NCBI RefSeq assembly: GCF_022230955.1
Contig: NZ_JAKKFI010000063.1
Span: 38,520-102,519 of the forward strand
Reading direction: 5' to 3'
Source of the DNA: Micromonospora cabrerizensis
Lineage (GTDB): Bacteria; Actinomycetota; Actinomycetes; Mycobacteriales; Micromonosporaceae
Length of the DNA stretch: 64,000 bases
Shown here: one piece after another, positions 16,916 through 25,473 of the stretch
Numbering within the stretch: position 1 is the stretch's first letter
How the letters are laid out: every line of letters begins with the position of its first letter
Translations under genes and position numbers: made by a program
Notes under the pieces: generated by a model
What the model saw: the letters and a program-made list of their open reading frames with translations, nothing else
The model's database searches: none
What the model was told of the DNA's origin: nothing

Positions 16916-19003
16916 TCAGCCGGCCAGGCCGGCCACCGGGGTCGGGTCCAGCACGACCGTGGCCGAGCCCGACTGCGCGGGTGAGCCCGCGTCGGTGTAC
17001 TCGGCGACGAACACCGCGGTCAGGTTGTCCGCGCCGCTGTGCCCACCGTCCAGGAAGGTGGGAATGGTCCCGGAGCAACCCGTCGAGGTGGAGAGCGGGT
17101 GCCCGTGCTCGTCGTGCCCGAGCACGTAGGTGACCTTCACCCGGGAGCAGTCCACCGGCAGGTCGTCGGTGACCTTCACCTCGTACGCGACCGTCTGCCC
17201 GAACTGGAACGGCTGCCCCTCCTCCGGGGTGACGAACTCGACCACCGGAGCGGTCGGCCCGACCACCAGCGGCAGGGTCGCCGAGGCGGAGCGTCCGGTG
17301 CGGTCGGTGACCTTCAGCGTCGGCGTGTACGAGCCGTTCTCCGGGAACGTCCAGCTCGCGTTCGGAGCGGTGCTGTCCACCGAACCGTCCGCGTTGAAGT
17401 CCCACGCGTAGCTGAGCTTGTCACCGTCCGGGTCGGTGGTGCCGGCGCTGGAGAACGCGACGGTCAGCGGGGCCTGCCCAACGGTCGGCGTGCCGCTGAT
17501 CTTCGGGATCGGCGTCCGGTTGCCCCGGACGAAGTCGATCCGGGACAGCTGGGCGTCCGGGTTCTCGGCGAAGTAGCCGTCACCGTACTCCAGCACGTAG
17601 AGCGCGCCGTCCGGGCCGAACTCCATGTCCATCGGGTTGTCCACCACCAGCGACGGCGCCACCGGAAGGATGTCCTTCACGTCGCCGTCCTCGTCGAGGC
17701 GGAACTCCTTGATGTAGTCGCGGGACCACTCGTAGAACAGCGGCACCCCGTCGTAGTAGGCCGGCCAGCGGGTACGCGACGTGCTGGTCCCGTCGTAGTC
17801 GTACGCCGGGCCGCCCATCGGGGAGATGCCACCGGTGCCCAGCTGCGGGAACTCGGCCGAGGCGGCAGCCGCATACCAGACCTGCGGCTGCTCGACCGGC
17901 GGCAGCACGCGCTTGCCGGTGTTGCGCGGTGACTCGTTGACCGGGCGCTTGCAGTTGAACTTGGCGCCGGACTCGCCGGTGGCGAAGTCGTAGTCGCGGT
18001 AGGCGATCGTCGGCGACACGCAGTACGGCCAGCCGTAGTTCGCCGGCTTGTCGACGAGCATCCACCGGCCGTGCCCGGCCGGGCCGCGCTCCGGGCTCGG
18101 ATTGGAGGCGTCCGGAGAATAGTCGCCCACGTACACGTTGTCGGTACGCCGGTCGACGGCGAACCGGAACGCGTTGCGCAGCCCCATCGCGTAGATCTCC
18201 GGGCGGGTCTGCGCCGTGCCCGGCTTGAACAGGTTGCCGGAGGGCACCGTGTAGCCGCCACCGTTCTTCACCTTGATGCGCAGCAGCTTGCCGCGCAGGT
18301 CGTTGGTGTTGGCCGAGGTGCGCTGGGCGTCGTACGCCGGGTGGCGGTCGGCCCGCTCGTCGATCGGGATGTAGCCGTCGGAGGCGAACGGGTTGCTGTC
18401 GTCACCGGTCGACAGGTACAGGTTGCCCTTGCTGTCGAAGTCGATCTGGCCGCCGACGTGGCAGCAGATGCCCCGGTCGGTGGGCACGTCGATGATCTGC
18501 TGCTCGCTGGCGAGGTTGAGCTTCATCCCGTCCAGCTTGAACCGGGACAGCCGCAGCGCGCCCTTGAACCGCTCCCAGTCCGCCTCGGTGCCGGTCTCCG
18601 GCGCGTCCCCCTCGTTGACGCCGGGGGTCGCCGGGTCGTCCACCGGCGTGTTCATCGGCGGCGAGTAGTAGAGGTAGACCCACTTGTTCTGGGCGAAGTT
18701 CGGGTCGATGGCGACCCCCTGCAGCCCTTCCTCGTCGTGCTCGTACACGGGGATGTCGGCGGCGAGGGTGTTCAGCCCGGTGCGCGGGTCGTGGATGCGG
18801 ACCTCGCCGGTGCGGGAGGTGTGCAGCACCCGCAGGTCGGGCAGGACGGCGAGGCTCATCGGCTCGCCCGGGAAGTCGTTCAGTGTCACTTTCTGGAAGC
18901 TGCTGTCCGGCGGCGCGGCCGGTGCGGCGGCCGCTGCCGACGGTGGTACGACCAGACCGGCCGTCACCAGCAGCAGGGCGGACACGAATGCGGTTCTGTT
19001 CAT
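16916..19003 (-). CDS. Secreted glucose/sorbosone dehydrogenase-like beta-propeller with PKD domain
   Basis: 695 aa. A Sec signal peptide (MNRT..., hydrophobic to about residue 25, AAAAAPAAPP) is followed by a six-bladed propeller of the GSDH/PQQ-type sugar dehydrogenase family (EEGLQGVAIDPNF, GRWMLVDKPANYGWPYC, NPMDMEFGPDGALYVLEYG). A PKD domain lies around 505-590 (FSSAGTTDPDGDKLSYAWDF), and a C-terminal beta domain has two cysteines. It probably oxidises or binds sugars outside the cell. The ATG at 19003 has GGGGGA 7 bp upstream. A TTG one codon earlier is less well placed. Only 21 bp separate it from the isomerase gene, so they form an operon. Confidence 0.87.
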   Translation of the reverse strand: MNRTAFVSALLLVTAGLVVPPSAAAAAPAAPPDSSFQKVTLNDFPGEPMSLAVLPDLRVLHTSRTGEVRIHDPRTGLNTLAADIPVYEHDEEGLQGVAIDPNFAQNKWVYLYYSPPMNTPVDDPATPGVNEGDAPETGTEADWERFKGALRLSRFKLDGMKLNLASEQQIIDVPTDRGICCHVGGQIDFDSKGNLYLSTGDDSNPFASDGYIPIDERADRHPAYDAQRTSANTNDLRGKLLRIKVKNGGGYTVPSGNLFKPGTAQTRPEIYAMGLRNAFRFAVDRRTDNVYVGDYSPDASNPSPERGPAGHGRWMLVDKPANYGWPYCVSPTIAYRDYDFATGESGAKFNCKRPVNESPRNTGKRVLPPVEQPQVWYAAAASAEFPQLGTGGISPMGGPAYDYDGTSTSRTRWPAYYDGVPLFYEWSRDYIKEFRLDEDGDVKDILPVAPSLVVDNPMDMEFGPDGALYVLEYGDGYFAENPDAQLSRIDFVRGNRTPIPKISGTPTVGQAPLTVAFSSAGTTDPDGDKLSYAWDFNADGSVDSTAPNASWTFPENGSYTPTLKVTDRTGRSASATLPLVVGPTAPVVEFVTPEEGQPFQFGQTVAYEVKVTDDLPVDCSRVKVTYVLGHDEHGHPLSTSTGCSGTIPTFLDGGHSGADNLTAVFVAEYTDAGSPAQSGSATVVLDPTPVAGLAG

Positions 19004-19024
19004 CAAATGGTCCCCCGAGGTGTT

Positions 19025-19981
19025 TCAGTACCGGAGTGAAGCGAGAAAGTCGAAGCCGACCCGGGCGGTGTCCAGGGCGTCGGCGGGGGAGCGTGGCGGA
19101 GTGCCCGCGTCGTCGCGCTCCACGATGTACTCCTCGATGCCGGCCTCACGTTCGTGCGCGAAGATCCGACCGAAGTCGATGAGGCCGTCGCCGAGGTCGG
19201 CGAAACCGCCCTCGACGTCGAGGTCCTTGACGTGCACCTGGCGGATCCGGCCGCGGTTGGCCCGGATCACGTCGACCGGGTCGTGCGCGCCCCGCCAGGT
19301 CCAGTAGAGGTCGAGCTCGAAGTGCACCAGCCGGGGGTCGGTCTCCCCGGTGAGGATGTCGAACCCGGTCGAGCCGTCGGTCAACGGCACGAACTCCAGT
19401 TGGTGGTTGTGGTAGCCGAAGTCGAGCCCGGCGCGTTCGGCCATCCGGCCGGCCTTGTTCAGGTCGCGCGCCAGGGCCCGGTAGACGTTGGGGTCCCGGA
19501 TGGCCTGGCCGCTCGCGTCCCGACCGAAGTACGGGTGGACGATCTTCTTGCAACCCACGACGTTCGCGTCGGCGAGGGCCTGCTCCCAGGTGGCGGCGTC
19601 GAACGGCTGCGGGATGCCGGTGTGCCCGGAGGTGGCGCGCAACCCGGCCTCGTCGAGCGCCGTCCGGAACTGCGCGGCGGTGCGTCCGACGAAACCGGCG
19701 TGCTCCACCCGCCGGTAGCCGATCCGGCGCAGCGCGTCCAGGGTGCCGGGCAGGTCGGCGGCAAGTTGGTCACGCAGCGTGTAGAGCTGAATGCTGATCC
19801 GGTCCACGGGAACCCGGCGCCGGCCGTGGGACTGCGCGGCGGGGGCGGCGGTGGCCGGAGCGGCGAACATACCGGCAGCGCCGACGGCAGCGGCGGACAC
19901 GGTCGCGGCGCGCAGAACCGCACGCCGGCTGACCGGCTCGGACACCGCTGTCGGCTCCGGTTGGTTGATCTGTTGATCCAT
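19025..19981 (-). CDS. Tat-exported sugar phosphate isomerase/epimerase-like TIM barrel
   Basis: 318 aa. The N-terminus has a twin-arginine signal (SRRAVLRAATVSAAAVGAAG, about residues 18-37) followed by AAPATAAPA. The mature part is an AP_endonuc_2 / xylose-isomerase-like barrel: ISIQLYTLRDQL, GYHNHQLEF, HFELDLYWTWRGAHDP, and a late VERDD. The HNH, E, D and H residues fit a divalent-metal site. Export suggests action on an extracellular sugar, perhaps the one handled by the GSDH product. The ATG at 19981 has GGAAGGG 9 bp upstream. The frame extends to 20179 without a ribosome site. Confidence 0.86.
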   Translation of the reverse strand: MDQQINQPEPTAVSEPVSRRAVLRAATVSAAAVGAAGMFAAPATAAPAAQSHGRRRVPVDRISIQLYTLRDQLAADLPGTLDALRRIGYRRVEHAGFVGRTAAQFRTALDEAGLRATSGHTGIPQPFDAATWEQALADANVVGCKKIVHPYFGRDASGQAIRDPNVYRALARDLNKAGRMAERAGLDFGYHNHQLEFVPLTDGSTGFDILTGETDPRLVHFELDLYWTWRGAHDPVDVIRANRGRIRQVHVKDLDVEGGFADLGDGLIDFGRIFAHEREAGIEEYIVERDDAGTPPRSPADALDTARVGFDFLASLRY

Positions 19982-20367
19982 GGTGGTGGTCCCTTCCTGA
20001 CGGCTGGCATGCCGTCGACGGCAGTCGACCTGGCTGCCGTCGCCCGGACGCGCCGAACCGGCCGGAGCGTGGCTCCGGCTGGACGGTGAGGGACGGCGCT
20101 CGGGCGCGGCCCGGACCCATCGGGGGGCGGAACGCGGCGACCCGGCAGGGTGGCGGCAGGCTGATCGACGAATGGGCAACCCTCTATCTAGATCGTGACC
20201 TTACCCTTGCCTCCGGACGAAGGCAAAGCTTCGTCGCGTTCGGCAGAAGTTTCGCTCCAACTGACAAAAGTCCGCCCCCGAGGTGCGCCGGCCGGCCTGA
20301 CCTTCTACTTCCTCGCCCGCCGAGCGGCGCCGAGCGGCGCCGGGCCGGGCGCAGGCCGGAGCGCGCT

Positions 20368-20442
20368 GGGCCGGGCCTCGCTGGGCCGGGCCTCGCCGGG
20401 CCGGGCCTCGCCGGGCCGGGCCGCGCCGGGCCGGGCCGCGTC
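20368..20442. repeat. 15-bp GC-rich tandem repeat, five copies
   Basis: Units of GGGCCGGGCCTCGCY at 20368, 20383 and 20398, then GGGCCGGGCCGCGYC at 20413 and 20428. In one frame this would encode an AGPGL-like pentapeptide repeat, but there is no start, ribosome site or domain around it, so I read it as non-coding. Confidence 0.85.
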
Positions 20443-20474
20443 CGGGAAGCCTGATCCACTCGCGTTCACGGAAC

Positions 20475-20505
20475 TCGGGGTGTCCGGACGTCCCGGACAC
20501 CCCGA
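20475..20505. other. 13-bp perfect palindrome, terminator-like or regulatory hairpin
   Basis: TCGGGGTGTCCGG pairs with CCGGACACCCCGA around a 5-nt loop. It lies about 290 bp upstream of the L,D-transpeptidase start and just after the 15-bp repeat. No gene ends nearby on either strand, so terminating a coding transcript is not its evident job. Confidence 0.7.
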
Positions 20506-20667
20506 TTCTCCGGAAGACGAGTCGATCATGAGTGCCGCGTAACCGCCACACGCCTCGTTGACGACGCTTCCCCCACAGGCGCGACCAGACGCCCGTCATT
20601 CGGACAGTCGGTGTGGCGGTCGCTCAAGCAGAGCAAAGGGCATGACACGGGCTGGTTGAACGCCTCA

Positions 20668-20691
20668 TCCGCCAACCGGAACATTGGCGGA
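20668..20691 (+). promoter_or_regulatory. Structured 5' leader hairpin of the L,D-transpeptidase gene
   Basis: TCCGCCAA pairs with TTGGCGGA (8-nt loop). GTCG/CGAC and CCCC/GGGG hairpins follow before the start at 20797. This leader is visibly more A/T-rich than its surroundings. It does not match the ydaO c-di-AMP riboswitch core, so no class is assigned. Confidence 0.4.
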
Positions 20692-20796
20692 AAATGCGTC
20701 GATAAATGCGCCGACGATTATTTGCGAATGCCCTGGACGCCCCTGTCGGGGAAGCGAGAATGTGACGGAGGGAAGTCAAAAACGGGGGGACTGAAC

Positions 20797-22065
20797 ATGA
20801 CGTCTAGGCGGCGATTGACGATGTTGGCGGTAACCATCGCAGCCGCACCACTCGTCCTGGGTGGGTGCACCGCCAACCGGGAGTCGGCGACCGGTTCGGC
20901 CAAGGGGCACGCCGCCCCACCGGAACTCGCCGTGACACCGGGGGACAAGACCCGCGACGTGCCGGTCAGCGCCGAGGTGGGCACCGTGGTCAAGGGTGGC
21001 CGGGTCACTGGCGTACGCCTCACCGACGACAAGGGCAAGCAGGTCAACGCCGAGCCCCGCGAGGACGGCTCGGGCTGGGTGCCGAGCGCGCCGCTGCAAC
21101 CGCGCCGGACGTACACCGCGGAGGTGACCGCGACCGGTGACTCCGGTGCCACCACCACTCGCACCACCACGTTCACCACGATGGCGAAATCCACCAAACC
21201 GCAGATCACCAGCACCCTCTATTTCGTCGGTAATCGGACGTACGGCACGGCGATGCCGGTAACCGTCGCGTTCGACCCGGCAATTCCGAAAGAGGCCAGG
21301 GCGGATGTCCAGCGGCGGTTGTTCGTGAAGACGAATCCACCGCAGCCGGGCGCCTGGTCGTGGATCGAGGACGGAACTCAGGTCTATTACCGGGCACCCG
21401 ATTTCTGGAAGCCGGGGACCACGATCAGCGTCCGGGCCGGTCTGGAGGGTCTGCCGATCGGGAAGGACCGGGTCGGCGACTCCGAGCGGACCGCGACCTC
21501 CAAGATCGGGCGCCAGGTCTCGCTGGAGATCGACAACGCCACCAAGCAGATGACGGTGCTGCAGGACGGCAAGCAGGCCCGGCGGATCCCGGTCAGCCTG
21601 GGTAAGCCGAGCACGCCGAGTTCCAGCGGCAAGATGGTGATCATGGAGAAGCACGACCGGACCACCTTCGACACCCGGGGTGAGCCCAACGGCGGGTACG
21701 TGGTCGACGTCGACGACGCGCAGCGCTACACCTGGGGTGGCGAGTTCATCCACTCCGCCCCGTGGTCGGAGGGGGACCAGGGAAACACCAACGTCTCCCA
21801 CGGCTGCGCCAACGTCTCCGCCACCGCGGCCGACTGGTTGATGGGGGTGACCCAGGTCGGTGACCTGGTCACCGTCAAGGGCACCGAGGTGGAGTTGCAG
21901 CCGGGCAACGGCTGGACGGCGTGGAACGTGAGCTGGGACGAGTACGTCCGGGGCAGCGCCCTGCCGGTGCCGCCCGGGCTCAAGCCCGCGCCGGCCGCCC
22001 CGGCGCACCCGGGCGCGGTGGCCGGCGGGTCGCCCGCCCCGGCACCCTCGGTCAGCGGTCGCTGA
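20797..22065 (+). CDS. L,D-transpeptidase lipoprotein (LdtMt2-like)
   Basis: 422 aa. It forms 3-3 cross-links in peptidoglycan outside the membrane. A lipoprotein signal ends in VLGGC (lipidated C24). Two Ig-like domains follow (about 45-130 and 135-235), then the YkuD catalytic domain from about 240 with SHGCANVS (catalytic C337, H335). The C-terminal cap has GWTAWNVSW. The tail is Pro/Ala-rich. GGGGGGA sits 6 bp before the ATG. Order and length match LdtMt2-type enzymes. Confidence 0.93.
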   Translation: MTSRRRLTMLAVTIAAAPLVLGGCTANRESATGSAKGHAAPPELAVTPGDKTRDVPVSAEVGTVVKGGRVTGVRLTDDKGKQVNAEPREDGSGWVPSAPLQPRRTYTAEVTATGDSGATTTRTTTFTTMAKSTKPQITSTLYFVGNRTYGTAMPVTVAFDPAIPKEARADVQRRLFVKTNPPQPGAWSWIEDGTQVYYRAPDFWKPGTTISVRAGLEGLPIGKDRVGDSERTATSKIGRQVSLEIDNATKQMTVLQDGKQARRIPVSLGKPSTPSSSGKMVIMEKHDRTTFDTRGEPNGGYVVDVDDAQRYTWGGEFIHSAPWSEGDQGNTNVSHGCANVSATAADWLMGVTQVGDLVTVKGTEVELQPGNGWTAWNVSWDEYVRGSALPVPPGLKPAPAAPAHPGAVAGGSPAPAPSVSGR

Positions 22066-22078
22066 GTCACCGCCGCGA

Positions 22079-22128
22079 GCCCTCGGGGCCGGCCCGCCAC
22101 CGCGGCGGACCGGCCCCGCCGCGAGGGC
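22079..22128. terminator. Terminator between L,D-transpeptidase and SMP-30-like gene
   Basis: Nested stem: GCCCTCG/CGAGGGC outside, GGGGCCGG/CCGGCCCC in the middle, CCGCC/GGCGG inside. It starts 13 bp after the transpeptidase stop, between convergent genes. Confidence 0.82.
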
Positions 22129-22159
22129 CGCGCCGACCTGCCAGCAGGGGGCGGGGCCA

Positions 22160-23176
22160 TCATCCCAGGGGTACGCGGGCCACCCCGGTCCCGACCAGGC
22201 TGCCCAGCCAGAGGTGGTCGCCGTGCTGGCGTACCCCGGTGATCATCCGGTAGTGGCCGGTCGGGCCGTGCAGCGTCCGGCGGACCGTGCCGTCGCCGTC
22301 GACCAGCGCGACCAGCCCGTAGCGGCGTGGCTGTGGCTGCATCGCGTCGGGCAGCAGCGCGGCGATCTGGCGCAGTCGCGGGTGCGGCAGCAACCGTTCG
22401 GCGATCGGCACCCGTGGGCTGGGCAGGGCGATCCAGTACGTCCCGTCGCCCACCGCGGCGAGATTGTCCGGGTACGCGGGCAGGTCGGCCAGGATCCGGA
22501 CGCCGCCGCCCAGCTCGACGCGGAGCAGACGGTGGGTGCTGGTCTCGACGAGCATCAGGGCCGACTCGTCCGGGGTCAGCGCGATCCCGTTGGGGAAGTA
22601 CAGCCCGTCGGCCACCACCTCGGTGCGACGGCTGCCCGGGTGGTAGGCCAGCACCCGGCCGTTGGGGCGGTGCTCCAGCAGGTCCCGTTTCCAGTGCGAC
22701 ACCGGAAACCGGTCGGAGCTGTCGGTGAAGTAGATGGTGCCGTCGCGGCTTACCGTCGCGTTGTTGGCCAGGTGCACCGGGGGCGTCGTCCCGGTCAGCT
22801 CGCGAACCGTGCCGTCGGGCGTGACCCGCAGCAACCCCCGGTACGCGTCGCAGACCACCAGCGCCTCACCGGACTGGTCCAGCTCGATGCCGAGCGGCCG
22901 GCCACCGGTCTCGGCCAGCAGCCGGGGTCGGGTGCCGGCCGGCGCGTCGACCGGCCACCACCAGAGCCGACCCTCCTCGTCGCCGCTGATCACCCGTCCG
23001 GAGTGGTCGACCAGCACGTCCTCCGGGCCGACGGCGCCGTCGGGAAGGGGCAGCACCTCGGCCTGGTCGAGCCGGCGGTCGGTGGGGGCCCACTGCCCGG
23101 CCAGCGCCGGGGGGACGGTCGCCGGCTCGCGGACGGGACGGATCAGCCGGGGCGGCCGGGGCCGGGGGATCAGCAT
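22160..23176 (-). CDS. SMP-30/strictosidine-synthase-like beta-propeller
   Basis: 338 aa, no signal peptide. LPDGAVGPEDVLVDHSGRVISG, GRPLGIELDQSGEALVVCDAYRGLLRV, DGTIYFTDSS and VADGLYFPNGIALTPDESAL are the blade motifs of SMP-30/gluconolactonase/strictosidine-synthase proteins. The last (FPNGIAL) carries a usual metal ligand. It probably acts as a lactonase or a related hydrolase. The ATG at 23176 is directly preceded by AATAGGCGA with no Shine-Dalgarno site. An in-frame start at 23218 is possible but unsupported. Confidence 0.83.
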   Translation of the reverse strand: MLIPRPRPPRLIRPVREPATVPPALAGQWAPTDRRLDQAEVLPLPDGAVGPEDVLVDHSGRVISGDEEGRLWWWPVDAPAGTRPRLLAETGGRPLGIELDQSGEALVVCDAYRGLLRVTPDGTVRELTGTTPPVHLANNATVSRDGTIYFTDSSDRFPVSHWKRDLLEHRPNGRVLAYHPGSRRTEVVADGLYFPNGIALTPDESALMLVETSTHRLLRVELGGGVRILADLPAYPDNLAAVGDGTYWIALPSPRVPIAERLLPHPRLRQIAALLPDAMQPQPRRYGLVALVDGDGTVRRTLHGPTGHYRMITGVRQHGDHLWLGSLVGTGVARVPLG

Positions 23177-23346
23177 TCGCCTATTCTCCACCGCCACTGT
23201 CGGCGGCCACCGGATCACCGCTCACGCGGCGCGCCGGTGTCCTGTCCCGGCCTCCACCCTGAGGGGGATGGGCAGCACCTCGGGGTATGACCCTGGGCGT
23301 ACCCGGAATCACTCCGCGGAGGGGCGAAACTGTCGGGGGTGGGGGC

Positions 23347-23352
23347 TAGATT
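23347..23352 (+). promoter_or_regulatory. TAGATT -10 box for leaderless STAS gene
   Basis: TAGATT lies exactly 7 nt before the ATG at 23360, with no ribosome site between them, which predicts a leaderless mRNA. Confidence 0.6.
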
Positions 23353-23359
23353 TCTGGGC

Positions 23360-23746
23360 ATGGAAGAGCACAGCGACCGGCTCGACGTGCAGCTCAGCGT
23401 GGGTGACCAGGTGGTCCTCATGCGGGTGGCCGGCGAGGTCGACATCGCCACGGTCGCCGCGTTCCGTTCCGCCCTGTGGTCCGCGCCGGTCCGTCCGGTG
23501 CTCCAGGTGGATCTGTCCGAGCTGCGGCTGCTCTCCGCCGCCGGCGTCCGCACCCTGCTCGCCGCGCATCTGCGCGTCCGGGCCCGCGGTGGCGAGCTGG
23601 TCCTGGTCGACCCGAGCCCGGTGGTGGCGCGGGTGCTGCGCGCGACCGGGCTGCACCGCGTGATGCCGATCCTGGAGCCGGCCCGGGTGGTCGAGGCGGC
23701 CCGCCGCCCGACGGCCGCGACCGCGCACCTGCAACTGGTCGCCTGA
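23360..23746 (+). CDS. STAS-domain anti-sigma-factor antagonist
   Basis: 128 aa. A single STAS domain: MRVAGEVDIATVAAF, then VDLSELRLLSAAGVRTLLAAH, with the phosphorylatable serine of SpoIIAA-like proteins at S-A-A-G. Its likely partner is a serine-kinase anti-sigma factor (RsbW type), but neither that nor a sigma factor is in the window. The start at 23360 is chosen from the TAGATT box and the domain border. Seven extra in-frame codons exist upstream. Confidence 0.85.
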   Translation: MEEHSDRLDVQLSVGDQVVLMRVAGEVDIATVAAFRSALWSAPVRPVLQVDLSELRLLSAAGVRTLLAAHLRVRARGGELVLVDPSPVVARVLRATGLHRVMPILEPARVVEAARRPTAATAHLQLVA

Positions 23747-23801
23747 CCTCAACGCACGGTGGGGCCGCCGACGCGAGCCGGCGACCCCCTCCGACAGTCG
23801 G

Positions 23802-24194
23802 TCAGCTCACGCCGAGCAGGTCGACGATGAAGATCAGCGTCTCGCCCGGCGCGATGACGCCGCCTGCGCCCCGGTCGCCGTAACCGAGGTGCGGCGGGAT
23901 GGTGAGACGGCGGCGGCCGCCGACACGCATGCCCACGACGCCCCGGTCCCAACCGGCGATGACCTGGCCGCCGCCCAGCGGGAACTCGAACGCCTCACCC
24001 CGGTTCCAGGACGAGTCGAACTCGCCGCCGGTGGAGTGCGACACGCCGACGTAGTGCACGCTGACCAGCTGGCCCGCCTCGGCCTGCGGGCCGTCGCCCA
24101 CGGTGATGTCCTCGATCACGAGGTCGGCCGGCGGTGCTCCCTCGATCGGGCCCACCTCGGGCTTGCCCGATCGGGCGCCTGCTGCCTGGTTCAT
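23802..24194 (-). CDS. FKBP-type peptidyl-prolyl cis-trans isomerase
   Basis: 130 aa, cytosolic, one FKBP domain covering about residues 38-130: VSVHYVGV, GEFDSSWNRGEAFEFPLGGGQVIAGWDRGVVGM, RRLTIPPHLGYG and ETLIFIVDLL. All binding-pocket aromatic and Asp positions of small FKBPs appear present. A GGAG site precedes the ATG. It catalyses proline isomerisation in folding. Divergent from terC across 278 bp. Confidence 0.95.
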   Translation of the reverse strand: MNQAAGARSGKPEVGPIEGAPPADLVIEDITVGDGPQAEAGQLVSVHYVGVSHSTGGEFDSSWNRGEAFEFPLGGGQVIAGWDRGVVGMRVGGRRRLTIPPHLGYGDRGAGGVIAPGETLIFIVDLLGVS

Positions 24195-24472
24195 GCGCGG
24201 ATCTCCTGCCGTTTTGGGTGATGTGTCCGGTCACCGTCGATCCTGCCGGATCGCCCCCCACCGATGTGCGGCGGACCCGCCACCTGCTCGATCGCCCGAC
24301 GCGACGCGCGGCTGGCGGCCGGGTCGACGGCCACGACGAGCCCCAAAGCCCGGCCCGACGTCGCGGGACTTCGTCCGACCGCCGACGCCGGGCCGGGCGT
24401 ACGCCTAGGCTCGGGAAACAGCCGGCCGACGGTGTGGCGGGCGGTGCACCGTGGTCGATGCGGAGGGCGTCG

Positions 24473-25435
24473 GTGGCTGAGGCGACGGTCACGGTCCCGC
24501 TGTGGGCCTGGGCGGCGGTCAGCGCGGTGATCGCCGTGATGCTGGCCGTGGACGTGCTCCTGCACCGCGACAACCACGTCATCGAGCTGCGCGAGGCGGT
24601 GCTGTGGAGCGCCGTCTGGATCGGCGCGGGCCTGCTGTTCGGGTTGGTCGTGTGGTGGGGTCTCGGCGGCGACCCGGCCATCGCCTACTTCTCCGGTTAC
24701 CTGCTGGAGAAGGCGCTCTCGGTGGACAACGTCTTCGTCTTCGCCCTGCTCTTCGGCTACTTCCAGGTGCCACCCGGCTACCAGCACAAGGTGCTGTTCT
24801 GGGGCGTCGTGGGGGCGCTGATCTTCCGCCTGCTGTTCATCTTCGCCGGTGCCGAGCTGCTGGACCGGCTGGCCTGGGCCGGGTTCGTGCTGGGCGCCTT
24901 CCTGATCTGGACCGGCTGGCGACTGGCCGTACGCGGAAAGCCGGACGTCGACCCGGACCGCAACGTCGTGGTCCGGATGTTCCGTCGGCTGGTGCCCACC
25001 GACGCCCGCTACCACGGCGACCGGTTCACCGCCCGGGTGGCCGGCCGACGGGTGGCCACGCTGCTGCTGGTGGCCCTCGTCGCCATCGAGGCCACCGACG
25101 TGGTCTTCGCCATCGACTCGGTGGCGGCGATCCTCGCCATCACCACCAATACCTTCCTGGTCTGGACGGCCACCGCGTTCGCCGTGCTGGGTCTGCGCAG
25201 CCTCTACTTCTGCCTCGCCGGTCTGCTGCGACACTTCGGCTACCTGCGGTACGGGCTGGCGCTGCTGCTGGCCTTCGCCGGGTTGAAGCTCATCCTCGCC
25301 GAGACGCCGGTGGGCAAGCTGCCGGTCTGGTTGACGCTCGCGGTGGTGGTGCTGACCCTGGCGGTCAGCATCGGCGCGAGCATCCCGGCCGCGCGGCGCC
25401 CCGGAGCCGGCGGGCCGCCCGGAGCCGGCGGCTGA
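24473..25435 (+). CDS. terC: TerC family integral membrane protein
   Basis: About 320 aa, nine hydrophobic helices. The conserved YLLEKALSVDNVFVFALLFGYF (helix 3) and the late IEATDVVFAIDSVAAILAIT carry the acidic residues of the TerC/Alx family. These proteins are linked to metal (Mn) export and tellurite resistance. The GTG at 24473 has GGAGGG 5 bp upstream. The ATG at 24458 is the alternative. A TAGGCT box at 24406-24411 is a plausible -10. I looked for a yybP-ykoY Mn riboswitch and saw none. Confidence 0.9.
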   Translation: MAEATVTVPLWAWAAVSAVIAVMLAVDVLLHRDNHVIELREAVLWSAVWIGAGLLFGLVVWWGLGGDPAIAYFSGYLLEKALSVDNVFVFALLFGYFQVPPGYQHKVLFWGVVGALIFRLLFIFAGAELLDRLAWAGFVLGAFLIWTGWRLAVRGKPDVDPDRNVVVRMFRRLVPTDARYHGDRFTARVAGRRVATLLLVALVAIEATDVVFAIDSVAAILAITTNTFLVWTATAFAVLGLRSLYFCLAGLLRHFGYLRYGLALLLAFAGLKLILAETPVGKLPVWLTLAVVVLTLAVSIGASIPAARRPGAGGPPGAGG

Positions 25436-25473
25436 ACCGCCCGGCAGCGCCGTGGCGCGGGGCCGCGGTCGGG

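Larger units (their letters stand above)
19982..20796. other. Long intergenic region with repeats and hairpins, no supported gene
   Basis: 815 bp between the divergent isomerase and L,D-transpeptidase genes. Short open frames here are low-complexity and overlap one another. It holds a GACGAAG/CTTCGTC hairpin (20216-20235), an AGAAGTTTCG sequence (20245-20254) resembling one arm of LacI/ROK sugar operators, a 15-bp repeat block, a 13-bp palindrome, and a less GC-rich structured leader from about 20600. The first 250 bp probably carry the promoter of the isomerase/GSDH operon. Confidence 0.6.

Noticed and set aside
20184..20542. AGPGL-type pentapeptide-repeat protein in the intergenic region
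   Set aside because: Open in several frames on both strands purely because the 15-bp repeat lacks stops. No start signal or neighbouring domain.
20600..20796. ydaO-type c-di-AMP riboswitch before the L,D-transpeptidase
   Set aside because: I looked for the conserved GGGGUGAAUC-like and P1/P6 core blocks and did not find them, though the leader is structured.
24195..24472. yybP-ykoY manganese riboswitch before terC
   Set aside because: The conserved internal-loop motifs are absent. The region shows only a plausible TAGGCT -10 box.
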